64,000 nt of DNA, from the NCBI RefSeq assembly GCF_015687175.1, contig NZ_JADPQG010000003.1, positions 310,001 to 374,000 on the forward strand, written 5' to 3'. A program made the position numbers and the translations under genes. The stretch is from Reinekea sp. G2M2-21. Lineage in GTDB: Bacteria; Pseudomonadota; Gammaproteobacteria; Pseudomonadales; Natronospirillaceae. Positions 46,246-55,573 of this stretch are shown piece by piece (within the stretch, counting starts at the first letter, position 1; each line of letters begins with the position of its first letter). The notes beneath the pieces are model-generated. The model worked only from the letters and a program-made list of their open reading frames with translations. It searched no databases and was not told the DNA's origin.

Positions 46246-47079
46246 TTAGACACTCATTAGCTTCTCAAAATACTGTTTCTCGTACTCGACCGGAAACAGC
46301 CCATCATTGTTTCCATGTCGTCGAACTGGGTTGTAGAAAAGCTCAATATAGTTAAAGACTTCTGCTCGCCCTTCGTTTCGAGTCTTGTAAATTTTCTTTC
46401 GGATGCGCTCCGTTTTTAGATTCGAGAAAAAGCTTTCAGCGACTGCATTGTCATGGCAATTGCCTCGCCGACTCATACTTGCCTCCAGATTGTGGCTTTT
46501 CAGGAACGTGCGCCAATCACTGCATGTGTACTGAACGCCCTGATCAGAGTGTATGAGTACCTTCTCATTAGGTTGGCGACGCCAGATCGCCATCATAAGG
46601 GCGTCAATAACTAGATCCGCCCTAGGGTTCGCTTTCATGCTCCAGCCGATGACTTGCCGGTTGAATAAGTCGAGTACCACCGCTAAGTACAACCAGCCTT
46701 CATGGGTTCTGTTGTACGTGAAGTCCGTAACCCAAGCCTGATTTGGCTCAATGACTTCAAACTCTCGATCTAAGGTGTTAGGTGCCACCTGACTCAAGTC
46801 GCCACCCTTAAACCTTTTGTGCTTTTTATAGCCACGATGAGAGAGGATGCCGTGTTGGTGTATAATGCGATACACCCGATTCTTACCAACGTGCTCATTG
46901 TCGTCCTTGAGGTCTTTGGTGATGTTACGATAGCCGTACACAAATCCGCTTTCCGTCCAGAACTGTTTAATCTTAGTCAGCAAGCGATCGTCTTCTAATT
47001 TTCGATTAGACTTTGGTTTCTGTAGCCAGGCATAAAAACCACTGGGATGTATCTCTAACACTCGGCACATAGCGGCCAC
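46246..47079 (-). CDS. IS3-family transposase catalytic frame (orfB)
   Basis: The product reads 277 residues from the ATG of MCRVLEIHPSGFYAWL, but translation normally starts by -1 frameshift in an A-rich stretch (AAAGAAAAA, near 47120) of orfA. The DDE integrase core is intact: WVTDFTYN, then HSDQGVQYT and NAVAESFFSNLKTE. A HTH_21 region with SGFYAWLQKP lies before. The coding sequence looks intact, but its supply depends on the broken orfA. Confidence 0.85.
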   Translation of the reverse strand: MAAMCRVLEIHPSGFYAWLQKPKSNRKLEDDRLLTKIKQFWTESGFVYGYRNITKDLKDDNEHVGKNRVYRIIHQHGILSHRGYKKHKRFKGGDLSQVAPNTLDREFEVIEPNQAWVTDFTYNRTHEGWLYLAVVLDLFNRQVIGWSMKANPRADLVIDALMMAIWRRQPNEKVLIHSDQGVQYTCSDWRTFLKSHNLEASMSRRGNCHDNAVAESFFSNLKTERIRKKIYKTRNEGRAEVFNYIELFYNPVRRHGNNDGLFPVEYEKQYFEKLMSV

Positions 47080-47102
47080 GGAAAAACGTTCGAGCCGTGA
47101 CT

Positions 47103-47396
47103 TTATGAACGCGTATTTTTCTTTGACTCGACTGAAAAATACGCGGCGGCTTCCTTTAGTATGTCTCTTTCTTCAGTGACCCGCCTGAGCTCTGCTTTGA
47201 GCTTCCTGAGTTCATCTTGCTGGTCAGCAATGGTGTGATGCTGAGAGCTGGAGTAACCTTATTTCTTTATCCAGTCGTGAAGGCTTTTAGTGGTCACACC
47301 TAATCGATCAGCAACCTCGCTAATCTTGTAGTTACGTTCTGTGACTTGCTTGACGGCTTCAATCTTAAATTCTTCGGTGTAGCGTTTACCGCTCAT
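47103..47396 (-). pseudogene. IS3-family orfA with in-frame stop
   Basis: The frame runs from MSGKRYTEEFKIEAVKQVTE through VADRLGVTTKSLHDWIKK to a TAA at 47259-47261, then continues in the same frame (GYSSSQHHTIADQQDELRKL, VTEERDILKEAAAYFSVESK). One base change of the usual Tyr or similar codon to TAA would produce this. It encodes the HTH of the transposase. Confidence 0.85.
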
Positions 47397-47670
47397 AATA
47401 AGACTACCTATCGTTTTGCGTTATTGTAACGCTAACAGGTGTCTACAATACCAGGGGCTTGCCAAGGTTAAAACGGAGAAATCTCTCAAGGTCTTTTTAG
47501 CGTAAAATTTAGAGAAGGAAAATGGAATATTGCCGTACCGGACCCTACCGAATATTAAGTGTTTGTGCGATTTTAAGGAAAAATGTTACTCAATTGGAGT
47601 ATATTAAAAGGTTCACGTTTATATTGAGGGCAAACTTAGGTGTATATAGAAATGTAAAATTGGGAGGGTA

Positions 47671-48030
47671 TTAAGCAAAACCACCTAATGAAATTGTAGC
47701 AAGGTATAATTTTAGTGCCTGGATTTTTCCCGATTTTACGACTGCTTCTGCGGTCTGGTTACCAAAGGCTGGGATCGGTTCCGACCTGTACCAGGCATAC
47801 GCTTCAAATTGATCTTTAGTCCATGGTCTAACTTGATTGATGATCGCAATCGCAGTGTGCAGACGTTGTTGATTTGTATTAGATCGTTGAATAACTGGGT
47901 CTTCTGCTGCGGAGCTCGGGATGTCTGACATGTCCAGTATCTCTGCGACTGTTTTATCAAAGTACCTTGCGACTAAATTAGGTTGGATAAATCCGTCTTG
48001 ATCAGAAACTGATTCTAGGAATTCTAGCAT
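47671..48030 (-). CDS. MbcA/ParS-type antitoxin, orphan
   Basis: The protein is 119 residues. The C-terminal AYAWYRSEPIPAFGNQTAEA plus VVKSGKIQALKLYL fits the antitoxin Xre/MbcA/ParS C-terminal toxin-binding domain (DUF2384), where W-x-R-S-x-P-I-P-x-F-G is the hallmark. The N-terminal part could be a short HTH. Such antitoxins normally sit next to a RES-domain toxin, but none lies beside it; the nearest neighbour downstream is the IS3-family element. An IS event may have removed the toxin. Confidence 0.7.
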   Translation of the reverse strand: MLEFLESVSDQDGFIQPNLVARYFDKTVAEILDMSDIPSSAAEDPVIQRSNTNQQRLHTAIAIINQVRPWTKDQFEAYAWYRSEPIPAFGNQTAEAVVKSGKIQALKLYLATISLGGFA

Positions 48031-48365
48031 TTTCCATACTCATTCTATCAGAAATTGTACGATTAATAGTTGCCTAGGTTAGCCACTAAATCAAGGGCGG
48101 TAAGTCTTTAAATGACCCGACGATAGCAAACGCCTTCTACAATTAAATAAGAAGCGTATTATGGTTAAGTTGGCTATGTCACATATATATAGAAAGTCTG
48201 GATTGGTATGATTTGACTTATGGATAGACGAGATATTTATATAACGGATTAACATATCAATGTGATATTCATGGGTATTTCTCATAACCATGCTGTAAAT
48301 TCAACTCTAAAGGGGTTTTCCAGTTCTTCGAGGTCTGCGTCTATTGTTGAAAAGACGATTCTTGT
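48031..48365. other. 335-bp gene-free AT-rich spacer
   Basis: The spacer lies between the antitoxin and the second IS3-family element. I recognise no gene in it. It should contain the antitoxin promoter. Confidence 0.5.
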
Positions 48366-48405
48366 GGTAATCCCCCCATTTTTAATCTTAGTTAAAAGTA
48401 GAAGA

Positions 48406-49194
48406 TTAGGCAGCACGCTCCAATTTCATTTTTGGAGTTATGCCGCCGAGCGCCATATTAGGCCGCTCATTGTTGTACGTCCATAACCATCGTGTGGCAT
48501 GGTCTTGAACCTGCGCAATGCTCTCGAACAGATATTGCCCCAGCCAGTCATAACGTACGGTTCGATTGTAGCGCTCGATATAGGCATTTTGCTGTGGTTT
48601 ACCCAGCTGGATGAAGCTCAGGTGGATACCTCGCTTTTCTGCCCAAATAGCCAAGGTGCCACTGATGTATTCCGGACCATTATCGCAACGCAATACTCGT
48701 GGCTTACCTCACCATTCAATCACTTGGTCTAGTGCCCTTGTAACCCGTTCAGCTGGCAAAGACAAATCCACTTCAATGGTCAGCCCCTCGCGATTAAAAT
48801 CATCCAGCACATTGAACAGGCGATAAGTACGGCCGTCTTCGAGCTGATCATGCATAAAGTCCATTGACCAGCACTGATTGATGGCCTCGGGCACCGCTAG
48901 GGCCTCTGGCTTCTCTCGAACGATCCGTTTCTGCAGGTTAAGCTCCAACTCCCTGTAGATCCGATACACGCGCTTGTGGTTCCAGCCATAGCCTTTCACA
49001 TTGCGCAGGAACAGAAAGCACAGACCAAAGCCCCAGTTCTTCAGGTTATGGGTCAACCTAATGAGCCAGTCAGCGATCTCGGCGTTTTCAGTCGATAACT
49101 TGGCTTGATAACGGAAACAGGTTTCACTGATGCCCAGAGCCCTGCACGCCTCTCGAATCGTCAAGCCATGTTGCTGAATCGCTGCACGCGCCAT
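48406..49194 (-). pseudogene. IS3-family transposase orfB with in-frame stop
   Basis: The reading frame is one protein in two parts: [20 protein letters not shown] to RALDQVIEW, then a TGA at 48709-48711, then GKPRVLRCDNGPEYISGTLA to TPKMKLERAA. The catalytic segments SMDFMHD, CDNGPEY and NAYIERYNRTVRYDW are visible. Only the in-frame TGA disables it. Confidence 0.85.
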
Positions 49195-49214
49195 CTCTCG
49201 GCGATGAGATGGCT

Positions 49215-49481
49215 TTATAACTTTCCCTCAAGCGCTTCCTTGCGGATCTCAGACATGAGGCGTTCTTCGGCATACATCTTTTTCAAGCGACGGTTTTCGT
49301 CTTCAAGTTCTTTGAAGCGAGCCATCAGCGATGCGTCCATACCGCCATACATGGCGCGCCACTTATAGAATGAGGCATTACTCATGCCGTGCTCCCGGCA
49401 CAGCTCTGGTACTGGCGTGCCCGCTTCAGCTTGTTTCAGAATGGCCAGGATCTGGCTGTCGGTAAAACGTGATTTTTTCAT
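49215..49481 (-). CDS. IS3-family transposase orfA
   Basis: The product has 88 residues: [20 protein letters not shown] and [18 protein letters not shown] form a helix-turn-helix, and a leucine-rich [19 protein letters not shown] coiled coil follows. This is the typical IS407-type OrfA. It is intact, but its OrfB partner is interrupted. Confidence 0.85.
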   Translation of the reverse strand: MKKSRFTDSQILAILKQAEAGTPVPELCREHGMSNASFYKWRAMYGGMDASLMARFKELEDENRRLKKMYAEERLMSEIRKEALEGKL

Positions 49482-49830
49482 TGCAGAATCTCCTGCGTAT
49501 AGGTTACGAGAAAACTCTACTTTTGACCCCTGTTAAATTCCGGGGGGGATTACCGTCCCTTTCGGGACATTATCAAAGCCAAGTCAGATTATTGACTTGG
49601 TTAGGAAATGAATTGAATTACTAAAAGCAGGCTTCATTCCGACTTCGGTTGCCAAGGCTAAGCCACTATTAACCCTAGTAATTTTCAGGTTGGCCATGTG
49701 CTTTAGGCAGCCCTCAAGTGGATACCTCAAACTTTCTCTACTGCCCAATATACTGAGGTCCGAACTTAGCTTCTATCCAAGCCAATTGAACCACAGTATT
49801 AAATTCATAATATTAGAGTAAGTGTTCAGA

Positions 49831-50562
49831 TCATCTGCAGAACACTCCAAGTTCAAAGAATCCGTGATCTTGTGACATTTCTTTTATGTCCGCAGAGCTT
49901 CGACTCGTCCATTTCTGAGTGACGGATATTTTCAAAGACTTTGGGGTGCCGTTACTACAAATTTTGGATCTATATAATTGCACCGTGTTGCTGCCGCATG
50001 ACATCTGTAGTCGTTTAAAAATATCTTCGACAGTATTACGGTCAAGTGCATCCTTTGATGCTATCTCAGGAATTATGTTCTGATATGCGGCTCTAACCGA
50101 ATCAAAACAGCTTTGTGGAGAAGTGGTTCCAAGTTTTTTAGCCTCTATTTCTTTCCAAGTATAGTTAATCAGATACTTAGCAGGACATTTTCTGGACGCG
50201 TCATATTGGTCGCCACACTTTCGGTAATGAACATACAATTCGTCACTTTCTTTAACGAAACTACGATTTATAAATTCTTTAGAGAGAATGTCATCTAGTT
50301 TAATTTCCAAGGTTGGCCTGTAGTCAGTTGAATAGCTACTGTAAGTCGTCGATGCCACATTGATGCAGTTCTCGATTTCGTCGAAAAATAACTCTGTATT
50401 CACCCCGTAATTATAGTTCCTAAAAACCCCAGTCATCGCATAGTGAACAATCGCTGTTTTGCATAATTCGAATTCGCTTATGTCATATGTATAGGTTTGA
50501 GCATTCACCATATCTGAAAACCCGAAAAAAGCTATTACAATACTTCCAATGCTACCTTTCAT
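49831..50562 (-). CDS. Small secreted protein of unknown function
   Basis: The protein is 243 residues with a signal peptide (MKGSIGSIVIAFFGFSDMVN, cleavage near NAQ). The mature part has several Cys (FELCKTAIV, YRKCGDQYDASRKCP, QSCFDSVRAAYQ, QMSCGS), likely disulphide-bonded. No family is recognised. It starts 21 bases after the stop of the M23 gene on the same strand, so the two form an operon and could be toxin and partner. Confidence 0.6.
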   Translation of the reverse strand: MKGSIGSIVIAFFGFSDMVNAQTYTYDISEFELCKTAIVHYAMTGVFRNYNYGVNTELFFDEIENCINVASTTYSSYSTDYRPTLEIKLDDILSKEFINRSFVKESDELYVHYRKCGDQYDASRKCPAKYLINYTWKEIEAKKLGTTSPQSCFDSVRAAYQNIIPEIASKDALDRNTVEDIFKRLQMSCGSNTVQLYRSKICSNGTPKSLKISVTQKWTSRSSADIKEMSQDHGFFELGVFCR

Positions 50563-50583
50563 ATCTATCTCTGCTTCAACGTC

Positions 50584-53500
50584 TCAATTCAGTTGCATTG
50601 AAACATCAGTTTTCATCCATTTATCGAACGAGTCCAATTTCATCAATGCATTGAGCAGCATTCGTTGCTCTTGTGTCTGATAGTAACTATGTTTCATAGA
50701 ATACTTAGGAACGGGCAAGCAAATATAACTACCATTGTCATTCGTGATCTCTTTTACGAAGAACAGATAGCCCGAAGTGTTCATTTCTCTAATGTCACTT
50801 GAGAACACACACCTCCTTACTGGAGTTTTATCAGCTGAAACAAACCTCCAGCCTAAACACCCTTTTCCCTCGCCGCAATAATTCAGTGCGTTCACTACAA
50901 TCTTGGCGCAATTGCTATAGTGAATGTGATTAGCCTCTTCAAACTCGCAAGTAGTTAATAGTTCGAACAAACCAGGTCGTATTTGTTTTGACATATACTC
51001 ACCCACATTCAATAAGGCAGTGAAAGAGTAGGAACTTAAGTCGTCATTCAAAATGGCGTTCATGTTTTTGTCATCAGCAGGGAATCCACCCGTTAAAAGC
51101 GCCTCTTGTACCAATGCCAATTTCAATAAGTAAATTAGACGCTGGCTATCATTGTTTATCGTCCATGTAGTTCGTTCATTCATAAACTCTTCGTCATTGC
51201 TGTCCAAACTCGGAACTACATAATAAGCATTAAGCGCTATGTGGAGAGATATTGCCTCCAATAGACGTTCTATATCGATGTGTGTTCCGACTGCTTTCGA
51301 GACTGTTTTAAAATATTCAGAACTCTTTGCTCGACTTAACGGCCAGCAAGATTCAACGCGTTGGCTATTTACTGAAATAGAATCCTGATCTGATAGGCCA
51401 CCTGGTATGCCCAATGACATGAGATGATTAACATGTTTGTCGTTCTGAAGGTTATTGGGGAAAAGCTCTTTGATTCTCACCTTCAGCCTATCTTGTACAG
51501 CGACAGACGTTGAACTTAAAACACTTACCCCGCAGCCTACATCAGCTAAGTAACTATTTATGCCATCCGATATACACGCTTCGAATTCTTGTTTTTGACC
51601 TCTAGTCCTCTTTAATGTTTCAATACGAAAAACTTCATTTCTGTATGCGCCACTGAGCAAGAATTCGATCATCCATTGCTCCCCCTCATATAACGGGGCG
51701 AGTTTAAGTATGCTACCAAACGCGTTTGAGCAATTAGAGTCATCTCTGTCTAGATTAACAATTTGACTGAGTTTTATATCCGCTAATAAATCGATCTGCT
51801 TTTGATCATTTTGGTTCAGCGCGGAAAAAACATCATCAACTTTCAGTGCCAACTGATCTATCTTTGTCTCTATCCTTTTCTGATTTTCCAAAACAAGATC
51901 AGTTTTTTCATGGAGTTCTAAAACAGACTCTGCAACTGCTAGAAGCTTTGAGTCTATATCTCTCAACTGATTTGAAATCGTATTTAAGGTTTCAAGTACA
52001 ACTGGGTCTGTTGGAGGAGTACTTGGCATTATAACGCCTGTTACAGTTAAAGCGCCGCCACCTGAAAACATACTGTAGAGTTGCATGCCGGTGTTGATTG
52101 CGGATGATACTTTATTCGCATTATTTGAGATCTTTTGTAGTGTTTTCCGCGTGTCTTCACCCAAAGTTTTTCCTAACTCATCGTTAGCCAGTTGAATTGC
52201 TGAGGAAACATTTGTGCTAAACGACGCCACACCCTGAAGTGTTGCACGTGTGCCTTTTGCAAGAGCTATAGCATTGTATGAGTCGGAAAAACCCGCGGAA
52301 ACTCTTTCTATATTCTTCTGTATCTGAGTATACTGAGTCATTACCTCATTAACTTTTTGGCCCGCCTCAGTATTTATTGCAACTTTAAGTGTATATTCCG
52401 TAATCCGTGATGAAGCATAATCCATATAGAGTAGTTCACATGCTTCATCGATTTGAATGCAATTTAACCCATCCAACTCATTGCGTATCGAGTTAATAAA
52501 CCCTATAGGCAAATCGAGTTCGTGGGTCAACTGCTGAGTTAGCATGGCAAATGATTCGGTTTTAAGCTCGATATCATCGAAACTGTCAATATTTATAAAC
52601 TCGGATGATTCTGGAGCGATAGAGTTAATTTGTTCATATGACTGAACAGTCATATCTAGACCAGTTATGAGCAGTGATGCAATTTTCGTCCGTTCTAATG
52701 AAGAACTTCCAGACGCTAACGATCGGTAGATTGGTAGGTCTTTAGGGCTCTTTACATATACACCGAAATGGTCATTTAACACGCCTTCGAATGACGGCTC
52801 CAAACTGGGGATTATTGGTTTACAGTGAATAAAGTCCTTTGTTGATGCTTCTCTTTCGACGTAAACACCGTCACCAAGAATCAAGCGAGGTTCTAAGAAC
52901 TTTTGAGTACTGTCTAGTGTTTGATTGGGGCGCCTAACACCCAATGCTTCTCTGAAGATATTTGTCGGCTGCACCTTTAATGGAGCATAAGAATCGATAA
53001 TCGCGAAATGCAGATGAACACTACGTTCACCTCGTACTCTAGCAATGTTTCCGGTAGGTGCGAGACATTCAATTTGGCCAGAAGGATTGACCCGCATTGC
53101 TTGATCTCGAATATCCTCAGGGAGATTCGAATTTGCACCTTTTAACAATAGATAACCAATTGTTTCCGACTGTGACACCGTACTTCGACAATTGGAAGTG
53201 TTATCGCAATCGGCTTTTAACTTATTTCCGTCTTTGTCGACAGGCGGAGTCGCTAAATGTGAGTATAGCGAAAGACAACCACCGTGGTCTAAAACCAGTG
53301 TATAACCGGTAAATTTATTTAGAAATAAGCCGTCTTGCGGGGGATCATCGTTAAGCTCGCTATAGACTACGCGACCGTCTGCGATGGCACTTACCGGAAT
53401 ACTATTTTCTCGTGCTGGCGATGACTGATTTATGAGTGCTGCTAATTTGTCGCCGGATGCTGATATATCTACTCCCCAGTGAGCCTTATATACACCGTAC

Positions 53501-53772
53501 CTTTGAGCTAAATATTGTCCGGATAGTTTGTCTATAAAGAACTGTGAGTTGTTTAGTGGTAGTGAGGCAATTGGGAATTGGATCATTGCACATCGACTCC
53601 CTAACTCAAACTTACGTGTAAACACGGATTCTATATACTCAGCGTCGGTTTCTGTATAGTCAGCGTGAGATTGTAGTGAGTGAAAAACCAGAATGGTTGC
53701 AAACAGTATCTGCGCAAGAAAGGAAAGTTTCATATACTGAGCTCGATCCGCACACGCTTTGAGTGATAACAT
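50584..53772 (-). CDS. Large secreted M23-peptidase protein with helical C-terminal region
   Basis: The start is the ATG at 53770-53772, preceded by AGGGAG, giving 1,062 residues and a signal peptide to about residue 37 (ending SLQSHA). The N-terminal 260 residues form a LytM/M23 endopeptidase domain: H98 and D102 (HWGVDIS), H172 (SLYSHL), H253 and H255 (SVHLHF). These match the family zinc and catalytic residues, so peptidoglycan cross-bridge cleavage is expected. The middle has long amphipathic helices, a short hydrophobic stretch (MQLYSMFSGGGALTVTGVIM) and a coiled coil (ESVLELHEKTDLVLENQKRI). The rest is unrecognised. An earlier in-frame start at 53817 has no ribosome site. Confidence 0.75.
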   Translation of the reverse strand: MLSLKACADRAQYMKLSFLAQILFATILVFHSLQSHADYTETDAEYIESVFTRKFELGSRCAMIQFPIASLPLNNSQFFIDKLSGQYLAQRYGVYKAHWGVDISASGDKLAALINQSSPARENSIPVSAIADGRVVYSELNDDPPQDGLFLNKFTGYTLVLDHGGCLSLYSHLATPPVDKDGNKLKADCDNTSNCRSTVSQSETIGYLLLKGANSNLPEDIRDQAMRVNPSGQIECLAPTGNIARVRGERSVHLHFAIIDSYAPLKVQPTNIFREALGVRRPNQTLDSTQKFLEPRLILGDGVYVEREASTKDFIHCKPIIPSLEPSFEGVLNDHFGVYVKSPKDLPIYRSLASGSSSLERTKIASLLITGLDMTVQSYEQINSIAPESSEFINIDSFDDIELKTESFAMLTQQLTHELDLPIGFINSIRNELDGLNCIQIDEACELLYMDYASSRITEYTLKVAINTEAGQKVNEVMTQYTQIQKNIERVSAGFSDSYNAIALAKGTRATLQGVASFSTNVSSAIQLANDELGKTLGEDTRKTLQKISNNANKVSSAINTGMQLYSMFSGGGALTVTGVIMPSTPPTDPVVLETLNTISNQLRDIDSKLLAVAESVLELHEKTDLVLENQKRIETKIDQLALKVDDVFSALNQNDQKQIDLLADIKLSQIVNLDRDDSNCSNAFGSILKLAPLYEGEQWMIEFLLSGAYRNEVFRIETLKRTRGQKQEFEACISDGINSYLADVGCGVSVLSSTSVAVQDRLKVRIKELFPNNLQNDKHVNHLMSLGIPGGLSDQDSISVNSQRVESCWPLSRAKSSEYFKTVSKAVGTHIDIERLLEAISLHIALNAYYVVPSLDSNDEEFMNERTTWTINNDSQRLIYLLKLALVQEALLTGGFPADDKNMNAILNDDLSSYSFTALLNVGEYMSKQIRPGLFELLTTCEFEEANHIHYSNCAKIVVNALNYCGEGKGCLGWRFVSADKTPVRRCVFSSDIREMNTSGYLFFVKEITNDNGSYICLPVPKYSMKHSYYQTQEQRMLLNALMKLDSFDKWMKTDVSMQLN

Positions 53773-54254
53773 GCTAACTCCCTGGTCCATTGACATTGAG
53801 AGACGTCGATAAATCAACCTTGGACTTCACGATTTAAACTGTAGATTTCTTAGTCAAAGCGGTCAATTAATCGAGCGAAGTATTTGCGTCAAGCCAACCT
53901 TTATTTATTATTCAGTAAATAAGTCATTCCCAAATATCGAACTCCTATTTATATGAATGTTCTAGGGAGTGTGTTCCGCCCCCTTACCGATACATTTACG
54001 CTTTTGATTGACTTAAATATTGCTAGTAAAAGCATCGATTATTGGCGCTCTCAACTAATCAGACAAATAGGGTAAGTAATTTAGGAATTGCTATCCTAAC
54101 CTTTGCCAAATTAACGTCTGCTTGTATTACTTTTAAAAATAAACCTCATTGGCAAATAATGACTGCTTTGTGTAAGTTCCCGACATTAGGAAATAGACCT
54201 TTCTATCCAGTAGATGAGAGTAATTCTTATTAAGAGCAGTGAAATAACAGTATT
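53773..54254. other. Gene-poor AT-rich spacer left of the internal transposon end
   Basis: This 480-bp region has no recognisable gene; a 63-codon plus-strand ORF at 54042-54233 matches nothing I know. If 54255-54322 is a right end, tnsA would be expected here on the minus strand, but no such homology is seen. Confidence 0.45.
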
Positions 54255-54322
54255 TTGTTTACAACAATATTGCTTTGTTAACATCTTAATTGTGTTGTTA
54301 ACTACTTTTTTGTTCTCCAACA
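54255..54322 (-). repeat. Internal second Tn7-type right end
   Basis: On the minus strand it begins TGTTGGAGAACAAAAAAGTA and has GTTAACAA at positions 21-28, GTTAACAA at 41-48 and GTAAACAA at 61-68 from the terminus, three sites at exact 20-bp spacing. The true right end at 63402 has the same first site at 21-28 and a variant at 41-48. It agrees with the left end at 25 of 28 terminal bases. The orientation is the same as the true right end. The five bases just outside (TTTTC) differ from the outer duplication. Confidence 0.75.
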
Positions 54323-54786
54323 TTTTCAAACCGATGTGGCTGTCCTGTATCGCATCCTTAATTAAGGGTAATAGCTGCAAACTGAACATTAAACTATCTA
54401 ATCTTTAAACAGCCCATATCCGAGCTCCTTCTCAGCTAAAAGTCGTGATTTACCTCTGAGACCACCAATACCTCTGCATGTCATCCTAGCTCATTAAATC
54501 ATTACCAAAACGAGTAGGACCCTTGAAATTATTAACTTCAGATGCATCAATCTCAATTTCCTTCGCTCACTTCAGAGTGAAGCTAATCTTGCTCAAAGCT
54601 AATCAAATCTATATCTCCAACCCTTTCATCAAGTGAACTTTACAATAGTTTAAAGTGATCCAATTCTGATAGCCGAATTTGTCGGCGCAAAATCAATGAG
54701 GCGACCGTTTGTAAAAAAAGCAATGAGCACATACAAATTGTGCTTATTAGACCATGTCCATGTACATAAACTGAAGAGTTAAGGAT
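54323..54786. other. Gene-free spacer between the internal end and an unknown gene
   Basis: This 464-bp AT-rich stretch includes no ORF I would support. If two elements were stacked, a left end should begin here, and none is found, so that boundary has probably been lost. Confidence 0.45.
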
Positions 54787-55374
54787 ATGATAAAAATAGC
54801 GCACTTCAATTCGTTGCTAGTTTCAGCAACTCAAACCTCAATAAAAAATGAATATGAAGCTACCTATGAGACTAACGGCATTGCATTTGATATCGTTATG
54901 GATCGAGATTTTTCTAGTAAGAAACCATCAAATCGAGGGAAAGCTAATGCATACATCTACGGCATAGAAAAAGTTTATTACTGGACCGAACAGGAGATAG
55001 ATTCTGTACCTAACAAGATTTTGTCTGACACAAAAAAAGTTGAGTCTGAAATCAGCGAAGACCTCCCTGAATTATTGAATCTCCCAAAAGGATGGAATAT
55101 TTCAGTTAAAGATCGCCTGGAATGTAAACTTGAATACTATGACCCATCTGGTACCCAGCATATCGGCAGTTTTGACCTAGGTGCAATGCTGACTCTGGGC
55201 GACTCCATACTATACTTAATGCATAGAGAACATAGACTAAATACGCAAATCGGGGAGATAGAGACTTTTTATGGGGACTATAAGGAATTCCTTATTACAT
55301 CCGTCGAACAAATATCTTCAGTCCTTGTTTCATTCCCAACTAACACGACAATATTCCACCCTTTAATTATGTGA
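54787..55374 (+). CDS. Unknown protein between the internal end and tnsE
   Basis: The protein is 195 residues with no signal peptide and no recognised domain. It begins IAHFNSLLVSATQTSIKNEY and has acidic and aromatic residues throughout (YIYGIEKVYYWTEQEIDSVP). AAGGA lies a few bases before the ATG, so it is probably expressed. It is convergent with tnsE. Its position beside the transposition genes may be cargo or a regulator; there is no evidence for either. Confidence 0.55.
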   Translation: MIKIAHFNSLLVSATQTSIKNEYEATYETNGIAFDIVMDRDFSSKKPSNRGKANAYIYGIEKVYYWTEQEIDSVPNKILSDTKKVESEISEDLPELLNLPKGWNISVKDRLECKLEYYDPSGTQHIGSFDLGAMLTLGDSILYLMHREHRLNTQIGEIETFYGDYKEFLITSVEQISSVLVSFPTNTTIFHPLIM

Positions 55375-55573
55375 GGGAATTTAAAAATGCTTGTCGCTTT
55401 CGTAGTTAACAATTTGGATCTCTACTTCAACCAATGTGGATAGCCGATACATTATGGTAAACTATTGGAGTTTACCACCTAAGTCACCAAAAGGTCGATC
55501 CAAACCAAAAGCTAGTTGTTGGACCTAGGTTAGCAACTAGCTGGCTCCCCACAAATACCTATTCAAATTAAAC

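Larger units (their letters stand above)
46228..47464 (-). mobile_element. IS3-family insertion sequence
   Basis: Imperfect terminal inverted repeats of about 35 bp start TGGCAAGCCCCT at both ends (46228 and, reversed, 47464). The element is 1,237 bp, the usual IS3 size. I see no clear short target duplication. It has two overlapping frames (orfA, orfB). The orfA reading frame is broken by a stop, so the element is probably inactive unless suppressed. Confidence 0.8.
48366..49554 (-). mobile_element. Second IS3-family (IS407-group-like) insertion sequence
   Basis: The ends share GGTAATCCCCCC as inverted repeats, then diverge, with a second block TCAAAAGTAGA/TTAAAAGTAGA about 25 bases inside. 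The element is about 1.19 kb and has the orfA-orfB layout. The catalytic frame is interrupted by a TGA. A target duplication is not apparent. Confidence 0.8.

Noticed and set aside
47465-47670. RES-domain toxin partner for the MbcA-like antitoxin
   Set aside because: No open frame with RES motifs is present between the antitoxin and the IS end; only short frames with stops.
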